Below, in pieces: positions 6,212 to 12,105 of a stretch of 12,105 nt of DNA. The notes under the pieces were generated by a model. It did no database searches. It was not told the origin of the DNA and worked only from the letters and a program-made list of their open reading frames with translations. Made by a program: the position numbers and the translations under genes. The DNA is from VGJW01 sp035286125. GTDB lineage: Bacteria; Cyanobacteriota; Sericytochromatia; S15B-MN24; VGJW01. The stretch covers positions 1-12,105 of the forward strand of contig JAYKIS010000040.1 in the NCBI GenBank assembly GCA_035286125.1, given 5' to 3'. Position 1 is the stretch's first letter. Each line of letters opens with the position of its first letter.

Positions 6212-7774
6212 CTACCGCACCAGCTCGACGACGGTCTTCATCATGTCGTCGAAGACCGTAATCAGCCTCGCCGAGGCTGCATAGGCATGCTGGTACTTGA
6301 TCATGTTGGCGAACTCCTCGTCGAGGTTGACGCCGCTCACGGCCTGACGCTGGGCCTCGACATTCTCGCGCAGGGCCTTCTGATTGGCTTCCTGACGGCT
6401 TGCGGCCTGACCCGAGACACCCAGCGTCGTCAGGATGTTGCGGTAGTAGTCCTGAACCGAGAATTCCTGGGAACCGCCGGCATAGGGGAAGGTCGCCCGG
6501 ATCAGGGGCCTGTCGCGCAACTGGGCAATCAACAGCGCCGACTTGTTGTCGGCCGGCTTGGGCAGGACGGGGAGGCCGGTCACGGGATCCGTCGTCGCCG
6601 GACCTCCGGCGGCAATCAGGTCGAGCCCGGGCAGTCCGGCCTCGACCAACACGTCGTTGACGGCAATCGAGTGGGCCGTGATGGAGCTACGGCTCAAGCT
6701 CGCACCCTCGGTGACGCGGGCGGCATCCACCATGAAAAAGTCGAGGCCGCTGGTCCCCGCGAGGTTGGTGCCGGCCCGATGCACCTCATTGACGGCCTCG
6801 GCCAGCTGGGACGCGACCTGGTCAAGCTGGTAGGCGAGGCCATTGGGCGTATTGGGGAGATTGAAGCCGTCAGGCACCATGGACCGCCCGATGATCTGGT
6901 CACGGACCTCGAGCAGACCCTTCAGGCGGCCTCCCAGGACCTCGGGACTCAGCAACTCGCCCTTGTAGGCGATGTTGGACAAGCCCATGTCCGTACCGGG
7001 CAGGGTCTTGAGTTCGTTGGCGTGGACCCCCGTCACGAGGCCCTTGCCATAGCAGTAGACCCAGATCGACCCATCCGAATGTGTCGACAAGTTCGTCTGC
7101 ACCAGGCCGGACAAGCGGTCCAATGCCAGGTCCCGGGCATCCAGCAGGTCATTGGGCGAGATTCCCGATCCCTGGGACGCCACGATCTGCGCATTGAGTG
7201 CCGCAATCTCGCGGACGTGGGCGTTGATCTCGTCCGTCGCGGCCGCTACCTGAGAGTCCAGATGCCGACGCACGGCCGACAGGCCCGCTGCCGTCTCGTT
7301 GAGCGCCCGGGCCAGGGTCTTGCCGGCTTCACGGACAGCCGCGCGGGAGGACGACTCCGTCGGGTGCGTCGACAGTTCATGCCACGCGTCGAAAAAGCTC
7401 GCCAAGGTCGCGTTCAGTCCCGAATCCGACGGCTCGTTGAAGACGCCTTCAATCTCGCGGACGGCATTGTTGACGGCAGCCTGTTCCGAATACGACAGGT
7501 TGATGGCCCTGAAGCGGTCGTCAAGGAAACCCTCACGCAAGCGGGTGACGCGCGAAACCTCGACGCCGTTGCCGATTGACGAGAAGACGCGATCCGTGTT
7601 CGTGGCGATCGGGAACTGCTGGTGCAGCGAACTCTGCTCGACGCGCTGCCGGCTGAAGCCCTCGGTGTTGGCGTTCGTGATGTCGTGGCCGGCCGTCGTC
7701 AGGGCGGCTTGGGCCGCGAAAAGCCCCCTGGTCGCCGCATTGATGCCGAGCCGCGTCAGATCGCCTGCGGACAT
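6212..7774 (-). CDS. flgK: Flagellar hook-associated protein FlgK (HAP1)
   Basis: FlgK is the first hook-filament junction protein, exported with the help of FlgN. The 520 residues are within the family range. The N-terminus INAATRGLFAAQAALTTAGHDI then NANTEGFSRQRVEQ is the rod/hook-family signature. A long helical region (about 80-200) and the variable middle domain follow, and the C-terminus (DEEFANMIKYQHAYAASARLITVFDDMMKTVVELVR) is the conserved D0 helix. The ATG at 7774 is preceded by GGGGAGG six bases upstream, and residues before it in the open frame are not family-like. It lies 31 bases after flgN and 9 bases before flgL. A hairpin spans its ribosome binding site (listed separately). 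Confidence 0.96.
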   Translation of the reverse strand: MSAGDLTRLGINAATRGLFAAQAALTTAGHDITNANTEGFSRQRVEQSSLHQQFPIATNTDRVFSSIGNGVEVSRVTRLREGFLDDRFRAINLSYSEQAAVNNAVREIEGVFNEPSDSGLNATLASFFDAWHELSTHPTESSSRAAVREAGKTLARALNETAAGLSAVRRHLDSQVAAATDEINAHVREIAALNAQIVASQGSGISPNDLLDARDLALDRLSGLVQTNLSTHSDGSIWVYCYGKGLVTGVHANELKTLPGTDMGLSNIAYKGELLSPEVLGGRLKGLLEVRDQIIGRSMVPDGFNLPNTPNGLAYQLDQVASQLAEAVNEVHRAGTNLAGTSGLDFFMVDAARVTEGASLSRSSITAHSIAVNDVLVEAGLPGLDLIAAGGPATTDPVTGLPVLPKPADNKSALLIAQLRDRPLIRATFPYAGGSQEFSVQDYYRNILTTLGVSGQAASRQEANQKALRENVEAQRQAVSGVNLDEEFANMIKYQHAYAASARLITVFDDMMKTVVELVR

Positions 7775-7792
7775 CCTGACCTCCCCATCAGG
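7775..7792 (-). promoter_or_regulatory. Leader hairpin presenting the flgK Shine-Dalgarno in its loop; candidate CsrA site
   Basis: Directly before the flgK ATG, CCTGA pairs with TCAGG (5 bp) around the 8-base loop TGGGGAGG, which is the Shine-Dalgarno sequence itself. A second GGA (CAGGATG) overlaps the start codon. CsrA is known to prefer GGA in hairpin loops at ribosome binding sites, and csrA and fliW lie downstream in the same cluster. An alternative fold pairs CCCC with GGGG around TGAT. Binding is inference. Confidence 0.35.
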
Positions 7793-7805
7793 GGCCCCCG
7801 CCTGC

Positions 7806-8312
7806 TCAGGCCGTCCGGTCCAGCAGGCTGGAGGCTGCGCGCCCGACTCCGCCGGGCAATCCCCCATAAGTCATGTCGGCCAGTTGCACCTCGGGGTTGA
7901 GGGCGCGACTGAAAAGGCCCAGCGAGAATCCGACGTAGTCGAGATTCGCCTGCGCCAGCAGGGCGGCCGTCTCCTGGCCGGCACGCAGCCGCTCGAGAAC
8001 ATCGGCCAACCGACTGCGCAAGGCAAGGACGCGACTGCCGGCCTCGCCGCCCAGCACGCCGGCGACCTCACGCAGGGACGCACTATCAGGGAGCCCCACC
8101 TGCACCAGAAGAGGACGGGCCGCCATGCGGCGCTCACCCTCGATGGCCTGCAGGGCGCGACGGTCTTCTTCCTCGCGCGCTACCAGCGCAGCAAGGGGGC
8201 CGACCTGGTTCTTGCGCATCAGGGCAAGCTTCAGGGGCAGACGCGCCAAGAAGCCCTCGTAGGCCTTGACCTCCCGCTCCAGGCAGGAAACAAAGACCTC
8301 GAGGGCTTCCAT
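7806..8312 (-). CDS. flgN: Flagellar export chaperone FlgN
   Basis: FlgN-family chaperones bind FlgK and FlgL and deliver them to the flagellar export gate. The 168 residues are mostly helical (MEALEVFVSCLEREVKAYEGFLARL; LVAREEEDRRALQAIEGERR; ANLDYVGFSLGLFSRALNP) and end with the family-like TYGGLPGG near 147-154. FlgN is poorly conserved, so the call rests on the helical pattern, the length, the TYG turn after the NxDYxxFSLxL helix, and its place between flgM and flgK, the standard order. The ATG at 8312 has AGGGG eight bases upstream. Upstream in-frame codons encode Ser/Arg/Pro-rich antisense-like sequence and overlap flgM, so they are rejected. Confidence 0.85.
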   Translation of the reverse strand: MEALEVFVSCLEREVKAYEGFLARLPLKLALMRKNQVGPLAALVAREEEDRRALQAIEGERRMAARPLLVQVGLPDSASLREVAGVLGGEAGSRVLALRSRLADVLERLRAGQETAALLAQANLDYVGFSLGLFSRALNPEVQLADMTYGGLPGGVGRAASSLLDRTA

Positions 8313-8322
8313 CTGCCGACCC

Positions 8323-8634
8323 CTAGCGGAGGGCGTCGACGTCGACGGCGTCGGCGTCACGATCGAGGATCGCCTTGGCGATGGATTCCCCGCTCGGCTG
8401 GTAGGCGCCAGCGTCGACCTCCGCCTTGAGACGCGCCACCAATTCGGCCCGGTTGACCTCGGACTTGCCGAGAACCGCACCGAAGCGCTGGAGCGCCTCA
8501 CCGGGACCGGACAGCGAGACCTGGGCCGCCGGACCGGAGACCGGTGCCGAGGGCTTCAGGGCGTCGGCTTCCCGCTTGCGCTGGGTCGCCGCCACATCGT
8601 TGTGCTGCGAAAGCAGCCGTGGGTCGATCCTCAT
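8323..8634 (-). CDS. flgM: Anti-sigma-28 factor FlgM
   Basis: FlgM binds and inhibits sigma-28 (FliA/SigD) until it is exported through the completed hook. The 103 residues begin MRIDPRLLSQHND, have an unstructured N-terminal half typical of the family, a VSLS motif at 39-42 (compare DxVxLS), and the C-terminal sigma-binding helices RAELVARLKAEVDAGAY followed by SGESIAKAIL (62-90). The ATG at 8634 is chosen over an in-frame ATG at 8664. It has GAGGAACGGAAG upstream and fits the predicted sigma-28 transcription start, which would leave the 8664 ATG almost leaderless. The stop is 10 bases before flgN. Confidence 0.9.
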   Translation of the reverse strand: MRIDPRLLSQHNDVAATQRKREADALKPSAPVSGPAAQVSLSGPGEALQRFGAVLGKSEVNRAELVARLKAEVDAGAYQPSGESIAKAILDRDADAVDVDALR

Positions 8635-8674
8635 CTTCCGTTCCTCTTCAGGATGGAACTCCATCCCACGCCTA

Positions 8675-8702
8675 TCATCGACAGGAGCCCCGGAGAACTT
8701 TA
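8675..8702 (-). promoter_or_regulatory. Candidate sigma-28 promoter for flgM-flgN-flgK-flgL
   Basis: TAAAGTTC (8702-8695), 12 bases, then GTCGATGA (8682-8675). The enteric sigma-28 consensus is TAAAGTTT-N11-GCCGATAA, so the -35 box matches 7 of 8 and the -10 box 6 of 8, with one extra base of spacing. The first TAA of the -35 box is the flgJ stop codon. Transcription would begin near 8668, giving a leader of about 34 bases to the flgM ATG at 8634. flgM promoters of this class are known in Salmonella and Bacillus. Confidence 0.72.
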
Positions 8703-9047
8703 GTGGCGCGCCTTGGCCATCCGCAAATCGAGGTCGCGGACGATGGCGTCCGCGAGTCCCAGGCCCTTGCCGCGAGTGATCGAGCGCGCCATTGCCTCAT
8801 CCTGCATCGAATGGATGATGGAGGCTGCGTTGCCCTTGTCGAGAGGGTCCTCGGCCAGCTTGGCCTTGCGCATCGTCTCGAGCATGTGTTGCACGAGGAT
8901 GGCCTCGAACTCCTTGGCTGCCGTCACGAGGCGACCGCGCTCGTCCTTGCCGCCTGCACGACCGCCCACTGGGCCCGCACCTGCCCCGGGCCCCAGGACG
9001 GGGACGGGGGAGGTGCGGCCGGTACCGGGGCCAATCGACAGGTTCAT
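8700..9047 (-). CDS. flgJ: FlgJ-type rod-binding protein (rod cap) without muramidase domain
   Basis: The 115 residues have a Gly/Pro-rich N-terminal stretch (1-35) followed by the rod-binding domain. AAKEFEAILVQHMLETMRKA at 43-62, a SIIHSMQDEAMARSIT helix at 77-91, and GLGLADAIVRDL at 95-106 form the FlgJ N-terminal family signature. Enterobacterial FlgJ has about 310 residues and carries a C-terminal peptidoglycan hydrolase domain; that part is absent here. A separate lytic transglycosylase lies two genes upstream at 10699-11256 and may supply the activity. The protein is expected to be exported and act as the rod cap or scaffold in the periplasm or cell wall. AGGAG precedes the ATG by 10 bases. 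The start is 13 bases after flgG, and the TAA stop is shared with the flgM promoter. Confidence 0.9.
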   Translation of the reverse strand: MNLSIGPGTGRTSPVPVLGPGAGAGPVGGRAGGKDERGRLVTAAKEFEAILVQHMLETMRKAKLAEDPLDKGNAASIIHSMQDEAMARSITRGKGLGLADAIVRDLDLRMAKARH

Positions 9048-9060
9048 CGCGACTCAGCTC

Positions 9061-9843
9061 CTACCGCTTCAGCGTGTTGGCCTGGCTCAGCATGTCGTCC
9101 GAGGTCTGGATCGACTTGGAGTTGGCCTCGTAGGCGCGCTGGGCGACGATCAGGTTGACCATCTCGTCGACGACACGGACATTGGAACCTTCGAGGTAGC
9201 CCTGCATCACGCTGCCCATTCCGTCGATGCCGGGCAGCCCCTGAATCGGGTCGCCTGAGGCGTTCGTGACCTTGAACAGGTTGTGGCCCACGGCGCTCAG
9301 GCCCGAGGGGTTCAGGAAGCGCGCCAGCTGCAGCTGCCCCAGCGTCGTGTTCACGCCGGCGATGGTCGCGGTGATGATGCCTTCGGGACTGACGTTCGGG
9401 CGAACCACGCCGGGGGGAATCGTGATGTTGGGGACGAGGGGATAACCCTCGGCCGTCACGATCTGGCCGGTGCGATCGATCTTGAGGGCGCCGTCACGGG
9501 TGAAGGACTGCGTACCGTCCGGCATCTGCACGATGAAGAAGCCGTCGTTCTCGATGGTGAGGTCCAGCGGATTGTCCGTCTGGTTGAAATCCCCCTGGCT
9601 GAAGATCTTGGAGATGGCGATGGAACGGGTACCCGTACCCACCTGGGTACCGACCGGGGTATTGGAACCTCCGCTGACAGGCACGCCGGCCTCGGCGATG
9701 GTCCGGTAGAGCAGGTCCTGGAACTCGGCGCGCGACTTCTTGAAGCCGCCGGTGTTGACGTTCGCCAGGTTGTTGGAGATAACGTCGATGTTCAGCTGCT
9801 GGGCCTTCATCCCCGAGGCCGCGCTGTAGAGTGCTCCCATCAT
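9061..9843 (-). CDS. flgG: Flagellar distal rod protein FlgG
   Basis: FlgG forms the distal rod of the flagellar axle. The 260 residues match the usual length. The N-terminus MMGALYSAASGMKAQQLNID then NNLANVNTGGFKKSR is the family signature, followed by FQDLLY near 41-46, the internal DNPLDLTIENDGFFIV segment near 90-105, and the C-terminus EMVNLIVAQRAYEANSKSIQTSDDMLSQANTLKR. Paired ATG codons at 9843 and 9840 both fit; GGGAGA lies about 9 bases before the first. The gene lies 29 bases after flgF and 13 bases before flgJ. No flgA, flgH or flgI follows it, unlike in most diderm clusters. Confidence 0.97.
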   Translation of the reverse strand: MMGALYSAASGMKAQQLNIDVISNNLANVNTGGFKKSRAEFQDLLYRTIAEAGVPVSGGSNTPVGTQVGTGTRSIAISKIFSQGDFNQTDNPLDLTIENDGFFIVQMPDGTQSFTRDGALKIDRTGQIVTAEGYPLVPNITIPPGVVRPNVSPEGIITATIAGVNTTLGQLQLARFLNPSGLSAVGHNLFKVTNASGDPIQGLPGIDGMGSVMQGYLEGSNVRVVDEMVNLIVAQRAYEANSKSIQTSDDMLSQANTLKR

Positions 9844-9872
9844 GGTGGTGGTTCTCCCTGACCTTCGGGTCC

Positions 9873-10637
9873 CTAGACCCTGCCCAACTCGTTGACAGCC
9901 TTGCCAAGCAGTTCGTCGTGCGTCTGCATCGCCTTCGAGGAGCTCTCGTAGGTCCGCATCGCCGTCACCATCTTGACCATCTCGTGCGTCGGTGAGACAT
10001 CGGAAGCCTCGAGGTAGCCCTGATGGACCTCGGACTTGCTGGCGACCATCTCGCCGGCCTTCAGGCGGAACCGACCGACGCCGACCTTTTCCAGCTGCTC
10101 GGCGGGACGCGCCACCTCACGCAGGGCGAGACGGCCCACGACCTTGGAGCCAGCGGTGACCACACCCTCCTGGCTGATCAGGACGGTGGCCTGGGCCGGC
10201 ATGATGATGGGACCAGCCTCGCCCACGACCAAGGCGCCGGTGCCGTCCACCAGGCGACGATCCCGGTCCACCATGAAGCTGCCGACACGCGTCAGGTACT
10301 GCTGGCCGTCCATGTCCTCGACAAGGAAGAAGCCCTTGCCGCGCAACGCCAGATCCAGCGGGTTGTCGGTGGGGCGAATCTCGCCCTGGGCCATGTTGGG
10401 GCGAATCTCGGCCACCTGGGAACCTGTCGACAGCTTGCCGATGAGCGCCCTGCCATCGACAGGACCGCCGGGGGCCATGCCCACGCGGTACATCGTCTTG
10501 TCGATACGCGCCTTGAAGGAGACTTCATCCCGCTTGTAGGCCGTGGTGTTCGCGTTGGCCAGGTTGTTGCCGACGACGTCCTGGAGACCCATCTGGACCA
10601 GCATCGCGGATGCTGCCGTGTAGATGCCCCGGATCAT
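9873..10637 (-). CDS. flgF: Flagellar proximal rod protein FlgF (FlhO-like)
   Basis: This rod protein is of the FlgF/FlgG family: 254 residues with N-terminus MIRGIYTAASAMLVQMGLQD then NNLANANTTAYKRDEVSF, an internal DNPLDLALRGKGFFLVE segment near 92-108, and a C-terminal THEMVKMVTAMRTYESSSKAMQTHDELLGKAVNELGRV. It is clearly more divergent than the FlgG next to it. Its place directly before flgG and its length suggest FlgF, or FlhO in Firmicutes naming; from sequence alone a FlgG paralogue cannot be excluded. GGGAGG ends 5 bases before the ATG at 10637. A sigma-28-like promoter and a dyad lie immediately upstream. The stop is 29 bases before flgG. Confidence 0.9.
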   Translation of the reverse strand: MIRGIYTAASAMLVQMGLQDVVGNNLANANTTAYKRDEVSFKARIDKTMYRVGMAPGGPVDGRALIGKLSTGSQVAEIRPNMAQGEIRPTDNPLDLALRGKGFFLVEDMDGQQYLTRVGSFMVDRDRRLVDGTGALVVGEAGPIIMPAQATVLISQEGVVTAGSKVVGRLALREVARPAEQLEKVGVGRFRLKAGEMVASKSEVHQGYLEASDVSPTHEMVKMVTAMRTYESSSKAMQTHDELLGKAVNELGRV

Positions 10638-10649
10638 CGGACCTCCCTG

Positions 10650-10676
10650 ACATAAGTCTTGCTGACGGTTTTATGT
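10650..10676. promoter_or_regulatory. Inverted repeat overlapping the flgF -10 region; candidate operator
   Basis: ACATAA (10650-10655) and TTATGT (10671-10676) form a perfect 6-bp inverted repeat separated by 15 bases, with a nested GTC/GAC. It stands out as an A+T-rich element in GC-rich sequence. The right arm overlaps the proposed -10 box and the repeat spans the expected transcription start, so a bound protein could block initiation. In RNA it could form a weak bulged hairpin just before the flgF ribosome binding site. Confidence 0.4.
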
Positions 10677-10701
10677 TCGGCAGGCCACCCGGCGGACTTT
10701 A
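10674..10701 (-). promoter_or_regulatory. Candidate sigma-28 promoter for flgF-flgG-flgJ
   Basis: TAAAGTCC (10701-10694), 12 bases, then GCCGAACA (10681-10674). The -35 box has TAAAGT, and the -10 box has the GCCGA core of the consensus GCCGATAA. Spacing and geometry are the same as in the flgM promoter at 8675-8702, and again the TAA of the -35 box is the stop codon of the gene before it (the transglycosylase). The expected start near 10667 leaves a leader of about 30 bases to the flgF ATG. Confidence 0.62.
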
Positions 10702-11256
10702 GCGCGAATCGGGCTCCCGGGCGCGCATGCGCTCCATGATCTTCGTCACATAATTCGTGGTCTCGGGATAGGGCGGCACGCCCCCATGGCGGCGCACCGC
10801 CTGAGGACCTGCGTTGTAGGCCGCGAGCGCGTGCTCGATCGACCCGAAGGTCCGGACCTGCTCCGCCAGGTAGCGGGCACCGCCCTCGAGGTTCTGGACG
10901 GGGTCGAGGGGGCGGGAGACGCCAAGGGATCGCGCCGTGCCCGGCATCAGCTGCATCAGGCCCATCGCCCCCTTGGAGGAAACGGCCGCGGGATTGCCGC
11001 CGGACTCCGCCTCGACCACGGCCTCGAGCAGACGGGGATCCAGGCCCTGATGGCGGGCAGCCGCCGAGATGGCATCACGAAAGGCCGCCGCACCAAGCTG
11101 CGCCGACGCCTGTGCCGGGGGCGAGGCTGCGCCGGACGAGGACAATGCGACCTTGGCAGGCGCATCGAGGCTAGCCGACGGGCCCCGCGACAGGCCAAGC
11201 CGATCCTCCAGGTCGCGAATGCGCCCGAGGACGTGGTCGAGGCCTTCGGGGCGCAC
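10699..11256 (-). CDS. Lytic transglycosylase (SLT domain), probably flagellum-associated
   Basis: The enzyme should cleave the MurNAc-GlcNAc bond of peptidoglycan. With the GTG start at 11256 it has 185 residues. A short helix (RIRDLEDRLGL) and an Ala/Ser/Pro linker lead to a soluble-lytic-transglycosylase domain at about 60-180: catalytic Glu84 in VEAESGGNP, KGAMGLMQLMPGTA from 95, NLEGGARYLAEQ near 122-133, and AAYNAGPQAV near 145-154. No signal peptide is visible, so it may leave through the flagellar export system; that is inference. GTG at 11256 is chosen because GGGG lies 8 bases upstream and it starts 2 bases after the preceding stop. A TTG at 11277 would add 7 residues and overlap that gene by 19 bases. 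Its TAA stop is part of the flgF promoter. Confidence 0.9.
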   Translation of the reverse strand: MRPEGLDHVLGRIRDLEDRLGLSRGPSASLDAPAKVALSSSGAASPPAQASAQLGAAAFRDAISAAARHQGLDPRLLEAVVEAESGGNPAAVSSKGAMGLMQLMPGTARSLGVSRPLDPVQNLEGGARYLAEQVRTFGSIEHALAAYNAGPQAVRRHGGVPPYPETTNYVTKIMERMRAREPDSR

Positions 11257-11258
11257 GC

Positions 11259-12105
11259 TCAGCGCCCCATCAGCCAATCCAGCTTGCGCGCGGGATCCGC
11301 GCCGGCCTCCGGCCTTGCGGCCCGCTGCCGACCCCGCTCGGGACCCCGTTGCTGCACCATCCTGTCCAGCTTGTGCCCCAGATCCTCCATTTGTCGACGC
11401 AACTCGCCCATGTCGCCCGGATCAGGAGGGGATGCCGGCTCCCGGCGCGTCCTCAGCGACAGGTCGGACATCCGCGCCTGGATGTCCCCCTGGCCCTCGC
11501 CCAGCCGACGCATCTCGGCCGTCAGGCGCTCCTGCTCCCCGCGCAGGGCCTCGACGATGCGCCCCAGCTCGTCCCGCTGGCCCTCGGCCTGTGCCAGCCG
11601 CTCCTCGAGCAGGCGGCTTTCGGCCAGCTGCTCGGCCAGCAGGGCTTCATCGACGACGGGACCGACCTCGGCCGCCAGCTCGGCATCCCGGGACACCAAC
11701 TGCGCCTCGAGTTCCGCCACGCGAACCTCGAGCTCTCGAACCTGCTCCTTGAGGGCCTCCTTCTCGGGATCGGCAGCCAACAGACGGAGCGCCGCGTCCC
11801 GACCCTCGCGCTCGGAGGCAAGGGCCTCTTCCCGGGCCGCCAGATCCGCCCCGAGCGCCTCGACGCGAAGGCCCAGGCGAACATTCTCCTCGCGCGCCGC
11901 GTCGAGGTCCTGCACCATCAGGCCACGCGCCTCTTCGGCACCCGCTCGCGCCTCCTCTGCGCGATCCCCGGCTACCAGCAGCCGGTCACGCTCGGCCTCG
12001 AGAGCAAGGACGCGATCCTGCATGCCACGGGCATCCGCAAGGGCCTGATCCCGCAGGCCTTCGGCCTCGCCCACGGCCTCTCGCATGCGAGCCACCTCGT
12101 GCGCC
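11259..12105 (-). CDS. Long coiled-coil protein, cut by right edge, function unknown
   Basis: The visible part is about 281 residues, open to the window's right end, so the N-terminus is probably missing; a GTG at 12095 is a possible but unsupported start. The first 190 or so residues are almost continuous heptad-like helix rich in Ala, Glu, Arg and Leu (LEAERDRLLVAGDRAEEARA; LEVRVAELEAQLVSRDAELA), with a break near DPEKEALKEQ. A Pro-rich hinge (REPASPPDPGD) then leads to a second short helix MGELRRQMEDLGHKLDRMV, a basic linker, and the terminal peptide ARKLDWLMGR. No membrane segment or catalytic motif is visible. It lies 2 bases before the transglycosylase and so is probably co-transcribed with flagellar genes. 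Composition resembles many coiled-coil families, so I assign no function. Confidence 0.75.
   Translation of the reverse strand, partial: AHEVARMREAVGEAEGLRDQALADARGMQDRVLALEAERDRLLVAGDRAEEARAGAEEARGLMVQDLDAAREENVRLGLRVEALGADLAAREEALASEREGRDAALRLLAADPEKEALKEQVRELEVRVAELEAQLVSRDAELAAEVGPVVDEALLAEQLAESRLLEERLAQAEGQRDELGRIVEALRGEQERLTAEMRRLGEGQGDIQARMSDLSLRTRREPASPPDPGDMGELRRQMEDLGHKLDRMVQQRGPERGRQRAARPEAGADPARKLDWLMGR

Noticed and set aside
5258..7579. A 773-codon open frame on the plus strand opposite flgL and flgK
   Set aside because: It is antisense to two well-recognised flagellar genes, has His/Gly/Arg-rich composition typical of GC-rich shadow frames, and shows no family motif.
1..12105. 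CRISPR arrays, tRNA or rRNA genes, insertion sequences, defence islands
   Set aside because: Reading both strands, I saw no spaced direct repeats, no RNA-gene signatures, and no transposase or integrase motifs; composition is even across the window.

Overview
The window is GC-rich bacterial DNA, roughly two thirds G+C by eye, and almost fully coding. About nine tenths of it is a late flagellar gene cluster read leftward on the minus strand. The right and left edges cut through genes. The phylum is not decided by the sequence. The gene order flgF-flgG-flgJ-flgM-flgN-flgK-flgL-fliW-csrA-flhF-flhG resembles clusters of Firmicutes, Deltaproteobacteria and other deep-branching phyla that pair CsrA with FliW, and is unlike the enterobacterial order.

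Layout in transcription order, right to left. A coiled-coil protein cut by the right edge (11259-12105) is followed by a lone lytic transglycosylase (10699-11256). Then come two rod genes, flgF (9873-10637) and flgG (9061-9843), and a short rod-binding-only flgJ (8700-9047). The anti-sigma factor flgM (8323-8634), the chaperone flgN (7806-8312), and the hook-filament junction genes flgK (6212-7774) and flgL (5294-6202) come next. They are followed by the regulatory pair fliW (4824-5288) and csrA (4445-4819), and the placement pair flhF (3011-4333) and flhG (2136-3011). Most junctions are under 35 bases or overlap, so this reads as one long transcriptional unit with internal promoters. On the left, a plus-strand gene for a RodZ-type helix-turn-helix protein with a C-terminal helical region (1323-2093) converges on flhG. 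Divergent from it is the N-terminal two thirds of recN (1-1147).

How the genes work together: FlhF and FlhG set flagellar number and position. FlgF and FlgG build the rod, with FlgJ and the transglycosylase probably opening peptidoglycan. FlgN escorts FlgK and FlgL. FlgM holds sigma-28 until the hook is complete. FliW and CsrA couple flagellin level to translation.

The most interesting signals are regulatory. Two matched sigma-28-like promoters lie upstream of flgF and flgM. Each has its -35 TAAA made from the stop codon of the preceding gene plus one base. Several leaders carry CAGGGA, or a GGA-containing loop, at the ribosome binding site, which makes them candidates for CsrA control. The CsrA encoded here is about twice the usual length. 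The separation of rod-binding FlgJ from its muramidase partner, and the absence of flgA, flgH and flgI between flgG and flgJ, are also notable. I did not find a clearly new defence or mobile system, CRISPR array, tRNA or rRNA. No stretch above about 180 bases lacks a gene.
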